A stretch of 39,083 bases of DNA from Patescibacteria group bacterium (GCA_020428645.1 JAGQMN010000007.1:1-39083), one strand, 5' to 3'; positions 29,311-38,216 are shown, counted from the first letter of the stretch. The notes: a model not told the origin generated them from the sequence alone. Numbers and translations are program-made.

Positions 29311-30663
29311 ATGAGTACGATTGAAAAAAAATGGAAAGATGTTTTAACTGATATTGAACTTGAAATCTCTCGACCTAACTTTAATACGTGGTTCAAAAAA
29401 ACATTTGCGGTAAAACAGGAACATGGCATTTTTTACCTCGGTGTACCCAATGAATTTAACCGTGAGTGGCTCTACACCAAGTTTCACGACATGATTCTAG
29501 AAAAACTCAAAGATATTGATCCAACTATAACGAGTATCGAGTACCTCGTAAAGAGGAGTGGCACACCAATAGAACCAGTAAAACAAGCACTTTCAAAAGG
29601 AAGAACTCAGGAAAACGCACTACCCCTTGAAAACATTCAAATAAACAAAGAGAGTAACCTCAACGATCGGTACTCATTCAATTCATTTGTTGTTGGTCCG
29701 TTCAACGAGCTCGCATACTCTGCATCCCAAGCTATTATAAAAAAACCAGGTGTGTATAATCCACTCTTTATCTATGGAGCTACGGGACTCGGAAAAACTC
29801 ACCTCATACAGGCAACAGGTAATAAAATTAAAAAAGACAACGAGCAACTTGAAATATTCTACACGAGCTCGGAAAAGTTCTCTCAAGACTACGTGAACGC
29901 CCTTAAAAACAATCGCATCAACGCTTTCAAGAATAAGTACCGAAGCTACGATGTGCTTATTATGGATGACATTCAATTTTTCTCAGGAAAAGAAAAACTC
30001 CAAGAAGAACTTTTTCACCTCTTCAACATCCTCTACGATAAGGGAAAACAAATTATTTTTTCATCGGATAAACACCCTAATTACATTGTGGGACTTGAAG
30101 ATAGGCTACGATCTCGATTTTCTGCAGGGATGATTGTGGATGTTACCAAACCAGACTACGAATCACGAGCAGCACTCCTTAAAACCAAAGCAACACAAAA
30201 GAAAACCCCTATTGGTGATGATGTCGTTGATTTCTTAGCTTCAAGCCTTGACGGAAATATTCGAGAACTTGAGGGCATCTTAAACGCAATCAGTATTCAA
30301 ACCGAACTAAGAAACCGAAAACTATCAATCAACGAGGTAAAAACATTGATTAAAAATAATATCAAACCCAAAAAACACCTCGCGGTTGAAGAAATTGTAA
30401 AAACCATCGCGGGGTTCTACAATACCGACCCAGAAAAAATCTACGACAAAACAAGAAAAAAGGAGGTTGTGTACGTGCGACAGGTCGCTATGTACATTCT
30501 ACGGGAATACTTCAACATTTCATATCCAGCTATTGGTAAAGAAATTGGTGGTCGAGATCATACAACAGTCATCCACTCATATGATCGAGTAGTAGAACAT
30601 TTAAAAGAAGATCCAAACCTTCAACAAGAAATAGAACAACTCAAAGCGGTGCTCGATGTGTAA
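29311..30663 (+). CDS. dnaA: chromosomal replication initiator DnaA
   Basis: A 450-residue initiator. Domain I covers about 1-80 (WKDVLTDIELEISRPNFNTW), a short linker follows, and the AAA+ core has Walker A GATGLGKTH at 156-164 and Walker B VLIMDDIQFF. The C-terminal domain IV carries the DnaA-box-reading signature GGRDHTTVIHSYDRV from about 413. It melts the origin and loads the helicase. All domains are present and length is normal. Confidence 0.98.
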   Translation: MSTIEKKWKDVLTDIELEISRPNFNTWFKKTFAVKQEHGIFYLGVPNEFNREWLYTKFHDMILEKLKDIDPTITSIEYLVKRSGTPIEPVKQALSKGRTQENALPLENIQINKESNLNDRYSFNSFVVGPFNELAYSASQAIIKKPGVYNPLFIYGATGLGKTHLIQATGNKIKKDNEQLEIFYTSSEKFSQDYVNALKNNRINAFKNKYRSYDVLIMDDIQFFSGKEKLQEELFHLFNILYDKGKQIIFSSDKHPNYIVGLEDRLRSRFSAGMIVDVTKPDYESRAALLKTKATQKKTPIGDDVVDFLASSLDGNIRELEGILNAISIQTELRNRKLSINEVKTLIKNNIKPKKHLAVEEIVKTIAGFYNTDPEKIYDKTRKKEVVYVRQVAMYILREYFNISYPAIGKEIGGRDHTTVIHSYDRVVEHLKEDPNLQQEIEQLKAVLDV

Positions 30664-30901
30664 AACTCTGAGTATAAACCAGTGGATAGGTATTGAATAT
30701 TGTGTTGAATATATGTGTATAGTAATACTTAAAGAAAAAAATCTGTGTATAACAGACAGTAATTCTATAAAAATACCCTATACTATACACAATGTGAGAA
30801 TATAAAATTCATTATCTTATAATACTATTATAGGTAATCCACACATTAAACAGGTATAATAGTAATATTAATAAATTATAAACAATTAAGTTTGTATAAC
30901 T
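30664..30901 (+). other. dnaA-dnaN intergenic region, probable DNA unwinding element of oriC
   Basis: A 238-base, very AT-rich stretch, almost pure A/T from about 30793. It holds near-consensus DnaA boxes: TGTGTATAA at 30744-30752 (minus orientation, one mismatch), TAATCCACA at 30835-30843 (one mismatch), and TGTGTATAG/CTATACACA at 30714 and 30783 as an inverted pair. The extended-looking -10 box AGG-TATAAT at 30855-30860 probably drives dnaN. Confidence 0.6.
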
Positions 30902-32002
30902 ATGAAGATAGAAACAACCCTAGAGAAAATTAAAGATGCGGTATCGAGAGCTCAAAAAATTTCAACGAAAAATTTAAGTCTCCCAATACTTGAAAATGTA
31001 TTGTTGGTTGCGCAGGGTAAATATCTTACCCTACGCTCTACTAACCTCCATGTTGGGGTTGAACTTACTCTACCTGTAAAAGTGAAAACAGAGGGTGAAA
31101 TTTCTGTAAAACTTGATGTACTCAGTCAAATTATTAATAGTCTTCATGGTGAAAATACTGTTATTCTTGAAGTTATTGATAACACCCTTCATATTAGTAC
31201 TGAGAAATCACAGATGGATATTAAACTCTTTCCTCATGATGATTTTCCAACACTTCCCCGTGTTGAAGATGGTGTTGATATAACTCTCCCTATAGGAACA
31301 CTCATTGATGGAGTTCGTAGTGTTGTTTACAGTGCTTCACTCTCTGATATTAAACCAGAGATTTCGAGTGTATACCTTTACAATGAAAATAACGAACTCG
31401 TTTTTGTTTCAACTGACTCATTTCGTCTTGCTGAAAAGAGAATTGTTGTTGATACTAAAATAGACATTGATGGTTTAATTGTACCGGTTAAGAACATTCA
31501 AGAGTGTATTAAGGTGTTTGCGGGCATTGAGGGTGATGTAGAAATACACCTTGGAAAGAATCAACTCTCAATTGAATCAGAGAATATTTACTTTACCTCT
31601 CGTATTATTGACGGTAACTATCCAGACTACAAACAAATTATTCCAAATGAATCGAATACTGATGTTGTGGTTCTTAAAGATGAACTCATTCAATCACTTA
31701 GGCTCATCAATGTGTTTTCTGATAATTTTAACCAACTATCAGTTAAGGTTGATGCGAAAAAGGGACACCTCCTCCTTCACTCACGAAACACCGACGTTGG
31801 TGAAAACAACACCTCTGTTGATGCTGCGGTCACCGGTAGTGATATCGAAATGTACCTCAACCACAAATACCTCTCAGATGTACTTCCCATTCTCTCTGGG
31901 GATAGTATTCAATTTTCATTTATCGAGAAGAATAAACCATGCCTCGTTCGGAGTGTTGGTGATGCATCGTTCCTCTATCTCATCATGCCAATGAATCGGT
32001 AA
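30902..32002 (+). CDS. dnaN: DNA polymerase III sliding clamp (beta subunit)
   Basis: A 366-residue ring protein that tethers the replicative polymerase. Three similar clamp domains of about 120 residues are visible. Family landmarks are LPILENVLL near residue 27, the VSTDSFRLAEKR segment (about 168-180), FTSRIIDGNYPDYKQIIP (about 231-248), and the C-terminal YLIMPMNR ending that shapes the partner-binding pocket. It follows dnaA as in most bacterial origins and starts a small operon with the next two genes. Confidence 0.97.
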   Translation: MKIETTLEKIKDAVSRAQKISTKNLSLPILENVLLVAQGKYLTLRSTNLHVGVELTLPVKVKTEGEISVKLDVLSQIINSLHGENTVILEVIDNTLHISTEKSQMDIKLFPHDDFPTLPRVEDGVDITLPIGTLIDGVRSVVYSASLSDIKPEISSVYLYNENNELVFVSTDSFRLAEKRIVVDTKIDIDGLIVPVKNIQECIKVFAGIEGDVEIHLGKNQLSIESENIYFTSRIIDGNYPDYKQIIPNESNTDVVVLKDELIQSLRLINVFSDNFNQLSVKVDAKKGHLLLHSRNTDVGENNTSVDAAVTGSDIEMYLNHKYLSDVLPILSGDSIQFSFIEKNKPCLVRSVGDASFLYLIMPMNR

Positions 32003-32008
32003 GTGTAC

Positions 32009-32257
32009 ATGGCTATGGGCTTTAACATATCTGATATTCTCAATAACAAGCGGTCATCAGTCACTCCCGAAATAGTTATTCTGAACATACTTCAGAGATA
32101 TGAATCAAATATGACCCTTTCTCAAGTTGATTTTCACAACGGTATATTGTACCTCAAAGGTGTTTCACCACATCAGAAGACTCATACCCTCCTTAAGAAA
32201 CTAGATATTATGGCCCAAGCACGAAGAGAGGGAGTAATTATTCGTGATATTATGTAG
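32009..32257 (+). CDS. small protein, possibly DciA-like (DUF721)
   Basis: 82 residues from the ATG at 32009 (another ATG at 32015). FHNGILYLKGVSPHQKTHTL, then LLKKLDIM, resembles the strand-strand-helix core of the DciA/DUF721 KH-like domain, and the dnaA-dnaN neighbourhood is a usual place for dciA, whose product helps load the replicative helicase. The match is weak and the protein is short, so this is a suggestion only. It is wedged between dnaN and ruvC with almost no gap and must be cotranscribed. Confidence 0.45.
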   Translation: MAMGFNISDILNNKRSSVTPEIVILNILQRYESNMTLSQVDFHNGILYLKGVSPHQKTHTLLKKLDIMAQARREGVIIRDIM

Positions 32258-32260
32258 AGT

Positions 32261-32728
32261 ATGAAAGTACTCGCTGTTGATCCTGGATACGAACGCCTTG
32301 GACTCGCTCTTCTTGAAAAAAACAACAAAGAAACCGTTGTGCACTCAGAGTGTTATCAAACAATGAGTAAGGTATCGTTTTCCGAACGCCTTGGACTTAT
32401 CGGTAGCCGAGTACGAGAACTCATTGAACAGTACCAACCAGATGCTCTTGCTATTGAAGATCTGTTTTTTGCGAAGAATACAAAAACAGCACTCAAGGTG
32501 AGTGAGTCACGTGGGGTGGTAATTTTTCAAGCGGTTGACGCTGGTATTCCTGTCTACGAGTACACCCCAAATCAGATTAAGGTTGCCGTTACGAGTTACG
32601 GGAATGCTTCAAAACACGATGTGCACACTATGGTGAGTCGACTCGTTGATCTTGGGGATACGCACAAGCTTGATGATGAAATTGACGCGATTGCGACAGG
32701 TCTCACATTCTTTGCATCACACCGGTAG
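32261..32728 (+). CDS. ruvC: crossover junction endodeoxyribonuclease RuvC
   Basis: A 155-residue nuclease that cuts Holliday junctions as a dimer. The four acidic catalytic positions are visible: Asp7 (AVDPGY), Glu66 (AIEDLFF), and Asp139/Asp142 in HKLDDEIDAIA. Length is normal. It starts 3 bases after the upstream stop. Genes ruvA and ruvB are not in the window. The end of the gene forms part of a terminator. Confidence 0.95.
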   Translation: MKVLAVDPGYERLGLALLEKNNKETVVHSECYQTMSKVSFSERLGLIGSRVRELIEQYQPDALAIEDLFFAKNTKTALKVSESRGVVIFQAVDAGIPVYEYTPNQIKVAVTSYGNASKHDVHTMVSRLVDLGDTHKLDDEIDAIATGLTFFASHR

Positions 32729-32748
32729 TACATACTGGTGTTTTATTT
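32720..32748 (+). terminator. terminator of the dnaN-ruvC operon
   Basis: CACCGGTA/TACTGGTG (one G-T pair) with a 5-base loop and TTTT tail. The left arm contains the last codons and stop of ruvC. Confidence 0.75.
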
Positions 32749-32767
32749 GTAAAAATAGCCCAAAATG

Positions 32768-32773
32768 TATAAT
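32768..32773 (+). promoter_or_regulatory. -10 promoter of the penicillin-binding protein gene
   Basis: TATAAT with a 7-base gap to the ATG at 32781. This excludes the 135-base in-frame upstream extension. Confidence 0.75.
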
Positions 32774-32780
32774 ACGTGTG

Positions 32781-35669
32781 ATGGAATCACCGAGAAAACA
32801 CTATACGCGATACGCACGAGCATACCTCAAACGGCAACGACTCTTGGCGAAAAAACACCGTAAGTACATGCAATTACGTGCCTTGCGGTATGAGACAAGC
32901 GATATGCACATACACCGCAATATAGGAAACGTGATTACTCGTACATTGAAATCGTTGTGGTTTTCAATTCGTGAATTCTTTTTTACCGTACAAACGCTCA
33001 TTGAAATTGTATGGATTAACCTCCGGTATCAAGCAAAAAAATTTTGGTATCAGTTCTCTGATGGGGGAAATACAACCATAGAAAAAGGTGGTACAGTAGA
33101 TACCATGGATACCCCTCGCAAGCTCTCTGAGCGACACACACACAATAAAAAAAAGAAAAAACGTTCACTGAAAAAGATGTTTTTTACCTTGGCGATAGTT
33201 GTCCTTGTTGTCATGGGTATGTTCTTTATGTGGGTTGCGACTCTTGAAATTCCAAATGTTCAAAATTTTGAGAATCGTAAAATATCAAATTCTACAAAAA
33301 TTTACGATCGAACAGGGGAAATTGTGCTTTATGACATTCATGAAAATATTCGCCGCACCGTGGTTGATTTTGATGATATCAGTGACTATGCAAAAGACGC
33401 TATTGTAGCGATCGAAGACCACACGTTCTATGAGCATAACGGGGTGGTATGGAAATCAACTATTCGCGGGATTCTTCAAACACTCATGAACTATGCAACA
33501 GGTAGTCGTGAGACTGTTGGAGGTTCAACCCTTACTCAACAAGTTGTAAAGAACACACTCCTCAATCGAGACAAGCGTATTACTCGAAAGGTAAAAGAGT
33601 GGGTGCTCGCGTATAAAATTGAGGGAAAACTCTCAAAAGATGAAATTTTAGAAATATACCTCAACGAAGCACCCTACGGAGGAACCATTTACGGTATCGA
33701 AGAAGCGTCAAAACGATTCTTCGGTATACCGGCATCCGAACTCTCATTGGCGCAATCAGCGTATCTTGCAGCAATTCCGAACCTCCCAACCTACTACTCT
33801 CCGTATGGACCGAACAAAGTAGAGCTCGACCAGCGTCAACAAACCGTGCTCGCTCAGATGAAACGGTACGGATTTATTTCTGACGATCAGTACCGACGAG
33901 CACTTAGCGAAGAGGTAGTATTTCTTCCTGAGGCAGATAATTTTGCAAAATCACTTCACTTTGTTCAGTACGTTCGGGCACAACTCGAAGAAACATACGG
34001 TACCGACATGGTTGAAAATGGGGGACTCCAGGTGATCACCACGCTTGATTATGAACTCCAACAACGTGCTGAAGAGATTATTAAATCTCATATCGAAGAA
34101 GTAGAAGAACAGTATGATGCATCAAACGCTGCACTGGTTGCTATTGAATCATCAACAGGTCAGATACTCACGATGGTTGGATCTCGCGATTACTTTGATA
34201 CCGAGGGGTTTGATGGAAACTTCAACGTAGCGCTTGCCCCACGACAACCTGGTTCATCGTTCAAGCCGATTGCGTATGCAACTGCGTTTGAACGTGGATA
34301 CCTACCTGAGAGTGCTATCTTTGATGTCGAGACGCAATTTAACGCACGCTGTGAAGCGTACGACACGACGAGTGAAAATGGATGTTACTCACCAAACAAC
34401 TACGACTTTGACTTTAAAGGACCTCTCTCGTTCCGCAACGCACTCGCGCAATCACGAAATATTCCTGCGATTAAGGTTAACTACCTTGCGGGTCTTAGTA
34501 ATGTAATTGAAAAAGCACGCAGTATGGGTATTACCTCACTAACCCAGAAACCTGATTTTTACGGTCTTGGACTGGTACTCGGAGGTGGTGAGGTATCTCT
34601 CCTTGAAATGACCAGTGCGTATACGGTGTTTGCAAACGATGGTGTTTATAATAAACCAACAGGCATCCTCGAAATTACCGACCTTGAGGGTAACACCCTC
34701 GAAAAGTACGTCTCTGACGAGGAGCGGGTACTCGACCAAAACGCAGCGCGCATGGTGAACAGTATTTTATCTGATAATGAGGCGCGAACACCACTCTTTG
34801 GTTCACAGTCATTCCTCTACTTTGGTGGACGTGATGTCGCTGGTAAGACGGGTACAACCAACGATAATCGAGATGCATGGCTCATTGGGTACATTCCACA
34901 GGTTGCGGTTGGAGTATGGACAGGAAACAATGATAACAGCCCTATGAAGAAAGGTTCATCAATTTCGGGAAAACCGTGGCGTGCATTCATGGATGAAATC
35001 ATCAAAAACTATGATAGTGAATCGTTCAGAGATTATGAACTGCCAGCTGATTTTGGTACCTATCCTAATATGGTAAAGGGTGAGTGGTATGGTGGTACCA
35101 CTATCTACATCGACAAGGTATCCGGTAAGCTCGCAACCGAGTTTACCCCAGAGGAAACACGACTCGCGGTTCCTCAACCAAATCCACACACCATTCTCCA
35201 CTGGATTAATAAAGATAACCCACAAGTACTTGATGAATCTCACACTGATCCACAGTACAAAAACTGGGAGTATGGTGTGCAAGAGTACACACAAAAGAAC
35301 CTGCAATCAATTTTGAACTTAAACATTACGCTTCCGAGTGACTATGATGATGTTCACACCGAAGAAAACCCAGCAAGCTTTGCTGTGACGATTAATGGTA
35401 TTGATGAAACTGAGCGGTATCCTATTGATGAAGCAATCGATGTGCGAGTACAGAGCGATGAGCTTCGGGATAGTGATCTTGAACTTGTACAGTTCTTCAT
35501 TAATAATGCGTTTGTTGATCAAGATCAATCAGCACCGTTTACGTTGAGTTTCATACCGGAAGACCTCGCTTACATCGAAGAAAATAATCTCATGCGTGTT
35601 GTTGTCATTAGTAACGATGGTGCTCGGTCTACCCAAGATATTTCGTTCACCCTCGATCTTCAAGAATAA
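32781..35669 (+). CDS. class A penicillin-binding protein (PBP1A-like)
   Basis: A 962-residue bifunctional peptidoglycan synthase. An unusually long basic cytoplasmic region (1-131, ending KKKKKRSLKK) precedes the membrane helix (about 132-154). The GT51 glycosyltransferase domain shows EDHTFYEH with Glu212 and GGSTLTQQVVKN (248-259). The transpeptidase domain shows SSFK with Ser492 as acyl-enzyme residue, the SRN motif in LAQSRNIPA, and KTGTT. A C-terminal extension with two beta-rich segments follows (about 830-962). It is expressed alone and ends in a strong hairpin. Confidence 0.95.
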   Translation: MESPRKHYTRYARAYLKRQRLLAKKHRKYMQLRALRYETSDMHIHRNIGNVITRTLKSLWFSIREFFFTVQTLIEIVWINLRYQAKKFWYQFSDGGNTTIEKGGTVDTMDTPRKLSERHTHNKKKKKRSLKKMFFTLAIVVLVVMGMFFMWVATLEIPNVQNFENRKISNSTKIYDRTGEIVLYDIHENIRRTVVDFDDISDYAKDAIVAIEDHTFYEHNGVVWKSTIRGILQTLMNYATGSRETVGGSTLTQQVVKNTLLNRDKRITRKVKEWVLAYKIEGKLSKDEILEIYLNEAPYGGTIYGIEEASKRFFGIPASELSLAQSAYLAAIPNLPTYYSPYGPNKVELDQRQQTVLAQMKRYGFISDDQYRRALSEEVVFLPEADNFAKSLHFVQYVRAQLEETYGTDMVENGGLQVITTLDYELQQRAEEIIKSHIEEVEEQYDASNAALVAIESSTGQILTMVGSRDYFDTEGFDGNFNVALAPRQPGSSFKPIAYATAFERGYLPESAIFDVETQFNARCEAYDTTSENGCYSPNNYDFDFKGPLSFRNALAQSRNIPAIKVNYLAGLSNVIEKARSMGITSLTQKPDFYGLGLVLGGGEVSLLEMTSAYTVFANDGVYNKPTGILEITDLEGNTLEKYVSDEERVLDQNAARMVNSILSDNEARTPLFGSQSFLYFGGRDVAGKTGTTNDNRDAWLIGYIPQVAVGVWTGNNDNSPMKKGSSISGKPWRAFMDEIIKNYDSESFRDYELPADFGTYPNMVKGEWYGGTTIYIDKVSGKLATEFTPEETRLAVPQPNPHTILHWINKDNPQVLDESHTDPQYKNWEYGVQEYTQKNLQSILNLNITLPSDYDDVHTEENPASFAVTINGIDETERYPIDEAIDVRVQSDELRDSDLELVQFFINNAFVDQDQSAPFTLSFIPEDLAYIEENNLMRVVVISNDGARSTQDISFTLDLQE

Positions 35670-35691
35670 AAACCCATTTGGGTTTTTATTC
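35664..35691. terminator. two-way hairpin terminator
   Basis: Twelve-bp arms GAATAAAAACCC/GGGTTTTTATTC around ATTT. The stop codons of both convergent genes lie within the stem. Confidence 0.9.
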
Positions 35692-36213
35692 TGTGTTGTG
35701 ATACACATCCTGCACATCGTCGTTCTCTTCGAGGGATTCAATAAGGGATTCGAGTTTCGGACCCGTTTCCTCATCCAATTCAATGGTGCTGTTCGGTATC
35801 CAGTCACGGTTTTCGTCTTGGGTGAAATTCCATGACACTGAACCTTGTGCTCCGAGTGATCCACCTGATTTTGAGAAAATATGTTTTATTTCAGCACTCG
35901 TTCGATTGGTATTATCGGTGAGACCGGTTACAATCATGCCGACCCCTCCTGGACCATAGGCTTCGTACATGACAGGGGTTGATTCACCGGCTTCGAACGC
36001 CTTTTTAATTGCACGTTCGATATTATCTTTTGGCATGTTCTCCTTGTTTGCCTTAGCGATCGCAGCTGCAAGACCAGGCGAGTTTACATCTCCGCCACAC
36101 TTTTTCGCCTCGACCTGAATAAGGCGTACCAATTTCCCAAAGATCTTTGATTTTTGAGCATCCGTTGCCGCTTTTTTGTGTTTAATCTTTGACCATTTAT
36201 TGTGTCCTGACAT
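35686..36213 (-). CDS. yebC: YebC/PmpR-family protein, short form
   Basis: A 175-residue protein. The N-terminal signature SGHNKWSKIKHKKAATDAQK and the central YEAYGPGGVGMIVTGLTDNTNRT are intact. After GSVSWNF the sequence jumps within about 25 residues to the C-terminal LIESLEENDDVQDVYHN. Usual YebC proteins are about 240 residues, so roughly 65 residues of the middle/C-terminal domains are missing. YebC proteins act as DNA-binding regulators and, more recently, as ribosome-associated factors helping translation of proline-rich stretches. Confidence 0.9.
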   Translation of the reverse strand: MSGHNKWSKIKHKKAATDAQKSKIFGKLVRLIQVEAKKCGGDVNSPGLAAAIAKANKENMPKDNIERAIKKAFEAGESTPVMYEAYGPGGVGMIVTGLTDNTNRTSAEIKHIFSKSGGSLGAQGSVSWNFTQDENRDWIPNSTIELDEETGPKLESLIESLEENDDVQDVYHNTE

Positions 36214-36254
36214 ATACTTGGTAGTGTATAGTTCTTAGTTTTGAGTTGCAAGTA

Positions 36255-36726
36255 CTAACGAGTGTTAGGGTTTTGCACAACTTCATCAATTCCAAGTTCC
36301 GAGTATATGATTCCTTTTTTATAGTGTTCTATCCCCATCTTTACGTGATCCATCATATTTTCGGGTAAATCATCAATATCAAACCACTGTAATTCACTAC
36401 ATTTGTGTGGTTCCATGTTTGTTATCTCGCCAGTATAATCAGAAGCGATAAAGAAATAATCAACCCGATCACCTGTAGGGTCATGTTTTGTTCGGTACAT
36501 TGCGTGTACGAGCTGTATGGTTTCTCGATTGAGTTCAATACCAATTTCTTCGCGCACCTCTCGTACGAGTCCATCGATAGGAAGCTCGCCCTCTTCAACA
36601 TGACCAAGCAGGTACACCCCAATAATTATCGTAGTATCCAGTATTAATTCTGTGACCAAGTAAAATGTTATTGCCATTTTTTAAAATGAGATAACTTGCT
36701 GGTACAGCTTTGTGACGTTCTTTCAT
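36255..36726 (-). pseudogene. Nudix hydrolase, frame broken by one extra base
   Basis: The Nudix box is complete on the minus strand: GHVEEGE, seven residues, then REVREEIGI. The true N-terminus is in another frame: from the ATG at 36726 it reads MKERHKAVPASYLILKNG, then NNILLGHRINTGYYDNYW, GVPA. One extra T (the A pair at 36606-36607 on the plus strand) then throws it off before GHVEEGE and into a stop. Without it the protein would have 156 residues with an unbroken Nudix fold. The start has TACATT 6 bases upstream. It is either a recent pseudogene or an assembly error. Downstream residues look intact, so decay is recent. Confidence 0.8.
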
Positions 36727-36732
36727 AAGTGT

Positions 36733-36741
36733 AATGTAACA
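36733..36741 (-). promoter_or_regulatory. extended -10 promoter of the Nudix gene
   Basis: TGT-TACATT on the minus strand with a 6-base gap to the ATG at 36726. An 8-bp inverted repeat AACATTAA/TTAATGTT overlaps it and the stop codon of the upstream gene. Confidence 0.5.
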
Positions 36742-36748
36742 TTAATTC

Positions 36749-37300
36749 TTAATGTTGTAATAATTGATTATAAGCTTCTTCACTAAATCCATTTCTTACA
36801 GCTTCTTTTTTGATATCTTCCCAGTGTGGCGCATAGTTTTTTATAATGTATTGTTGGTATTTTTTATTTACCCCCTCTAGATTCACGAATGTTTCCCATG
36901 CACCAATTAATTCTTTTGCAAAACCGCTATTCACTGTTAGTGCATTGACTCTACGTTCAACTAAAAACCGAAATCTGACATCAAACAAATATCGAATAAC
37001 AAAGAAAATAAATTTTCTGTTTGTCATTTCATTATATTCAACGATGTGTCCTAATTCGTGACCAAACCAGCCGACTAGATCATCTTCTGAAAGTTGTGAA
37101 AGGATACCATCAAACTTGTTAGTGTTTACAGCAACAAAATATACTCTTTCTTTTTTCCATAACGAAGGAAATTCAATACCCGATCGCATGGTGAAAAACC
37201 ATCCTCTTTTGAATATTAATTTGATATGTTTATTTTTTAGTTGGGGATAGCGTTCTTTTGTGCTGTCGAACAAATTATTCAATGTAACGGTATTTATCAT
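36749..37300 (-). CDS. small zinc metalloprotease-like protein (HELGH)
   Basis: A 183-residue protein with the zinc-binding helix GHELGHIVEYN (about 80-90; HExxH ligands and catalytic Glu). A candidate third ligand is Glu in VERRVNALTV about 35 residues later. Between them is a hydrophobic segment (KFIFFVIRYLFDVRF) that may lie at the membrane. The pattern recalls minimal M48- or ImmA/IrrE-type gluzincins but no family could be fixed. It follows the transporter gene by 25 bases on the same strand, so they may be cotranscribed. Confidence 0.6.
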   Translation of the reverse strand: MINTVTLNNLFDSTKERYPQLKNKHIKLIFKRGWFFTMRSGIEFPSLWKKERVYFVAVNTNKFDGILSQLSEDDLVGWFGHELGHIVEYNEMTNRKFIFFVIRYLFDVRFRFLVERRVNALTVNSGFAKELIGAWETFVNLEGVNKKYQQYIIKNYAPHWEDIKKEAVRNGFSEEAYNQLLQH

Positions 37301-37325
37301 AGTTATGTTGCGATGAATTCTCTAG

Positions 37326-38216
37326 TTATCTTAACACTAAGAAGAGTCCAAAAATAATACACACGAAGAGTACTATTTTTTTTGAAACCGAACGCCGATC
37401 AATATCTTCCTTGAATAGATGGGGAAAACGCTTTCTTAATATAACCGCATACAGTAACACAAAAATTGATTCAGTTGATATAATTGCCTTAACAACACTA
37501 ACCGGTGCAATTGAGAGTGCGTACGTTCCCGTTGCTATTCCTAAAAATGTTGTGAGTTCTTCAAGCCCAAAAATGTATACGTTCTGTGCAAATTTTTTCC
37601 AATCACCCACGATGTGTTTTTTGTGTTGGTGATGTAGTAAAAATAGTAACGCCAAAGCAAAAGAAAAAACAACAGGCCAGGTAAAACCAGTAACCCAATT
37701 TACTGACTCGAATAATAACTTATACAACACATACTCAAACGAAAGGATGAAGGTACATAACAACATCCACCAAAACGATTGATTAATCTTTATAGAGACA
37801 TGTTTGTCGAGACTCACTGCTAAACTTGAAATCAATACAATTCCTATACCAATGTATTGTTGCAGGGTTAGAACCTCATTAACCATGAAATAGGCGAGAA
37901 TAGGTACAAACAGTTGCCCAAGAGCAAAGAGTGCAACAACGTTTGAGGTATCATTGCTTTCCAATGCTTTGTAGTACGGATAGAGATAGAGAATGTTGAT
38001 GAGTGCTAAACCTAAAAATATCGGCAGGGAAGCGTGTGTCGGAATATTAGGTAATCCAGTCAATAAAAATACTAATGGTAAAAACACCATATTTAGAAAT
38101 GATGCATAAAAAATGAGCGATACCTTGTGAGTAAACACCTTATTTGTGAGGTAATTGTCCAAAATGTTTGAACACGCGTGTAGTATAGGGTTGAGGAGGA
38201 CATAAATGATCCACAT
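37326..38216 (-). CDS. DMT-superfamily (EamA-like) transporter
   Basis: A 296-residue membrane protein with about ten helices in two homologous halves, as in EamA transporters. Half one starts LLNPILHACSNILDNYL and half two starts FWWMLLCTFILSFEYVLYKLL. Typical EamA wording is SNVVALFALGQLFVPILAYF (about 89-108) and PVSVVKAIISTESIFVLLYAV near residue 235. The substrate is unknown. The ATG at 38216 is preferred to the TTG at 38237, which lies in the likely promoter. Confidence 0.75.
   Translation of the reverse strand: MWIIYVLLNPILHACSNILDNYLTNKVFTHKVSLIFYASFLNMVFLPLVFLLTGLPNIPTHASLPIFLGLALINILYLYPYYKALESNDTSNVVALFALGQLFVPILAYFMVNEVLTLQQYIGIGIVLISSLAVSLDKHVSIKINQSFWWMLLCTFILSFEYVLYKLLFESVNWVTGFTWPVVFSFALALLFLLHHQHKKHIVGDWKKFAQNVYIFGLEELTTFLGIATGTYALSIAPVSVVKAIISTESIFVLLYAVILRKRFPHLFKEDIDRRSVSKKIVLFVCIIFGLFLVLR

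Noticed and set aside
32646-32780. 45-residue N-terminal extension of the penicillin-binding protein
   Set aside because: It overlaps the end of ruvC in another frame and lies upstream of the -10 box 7 bases before the ATG at 32781.
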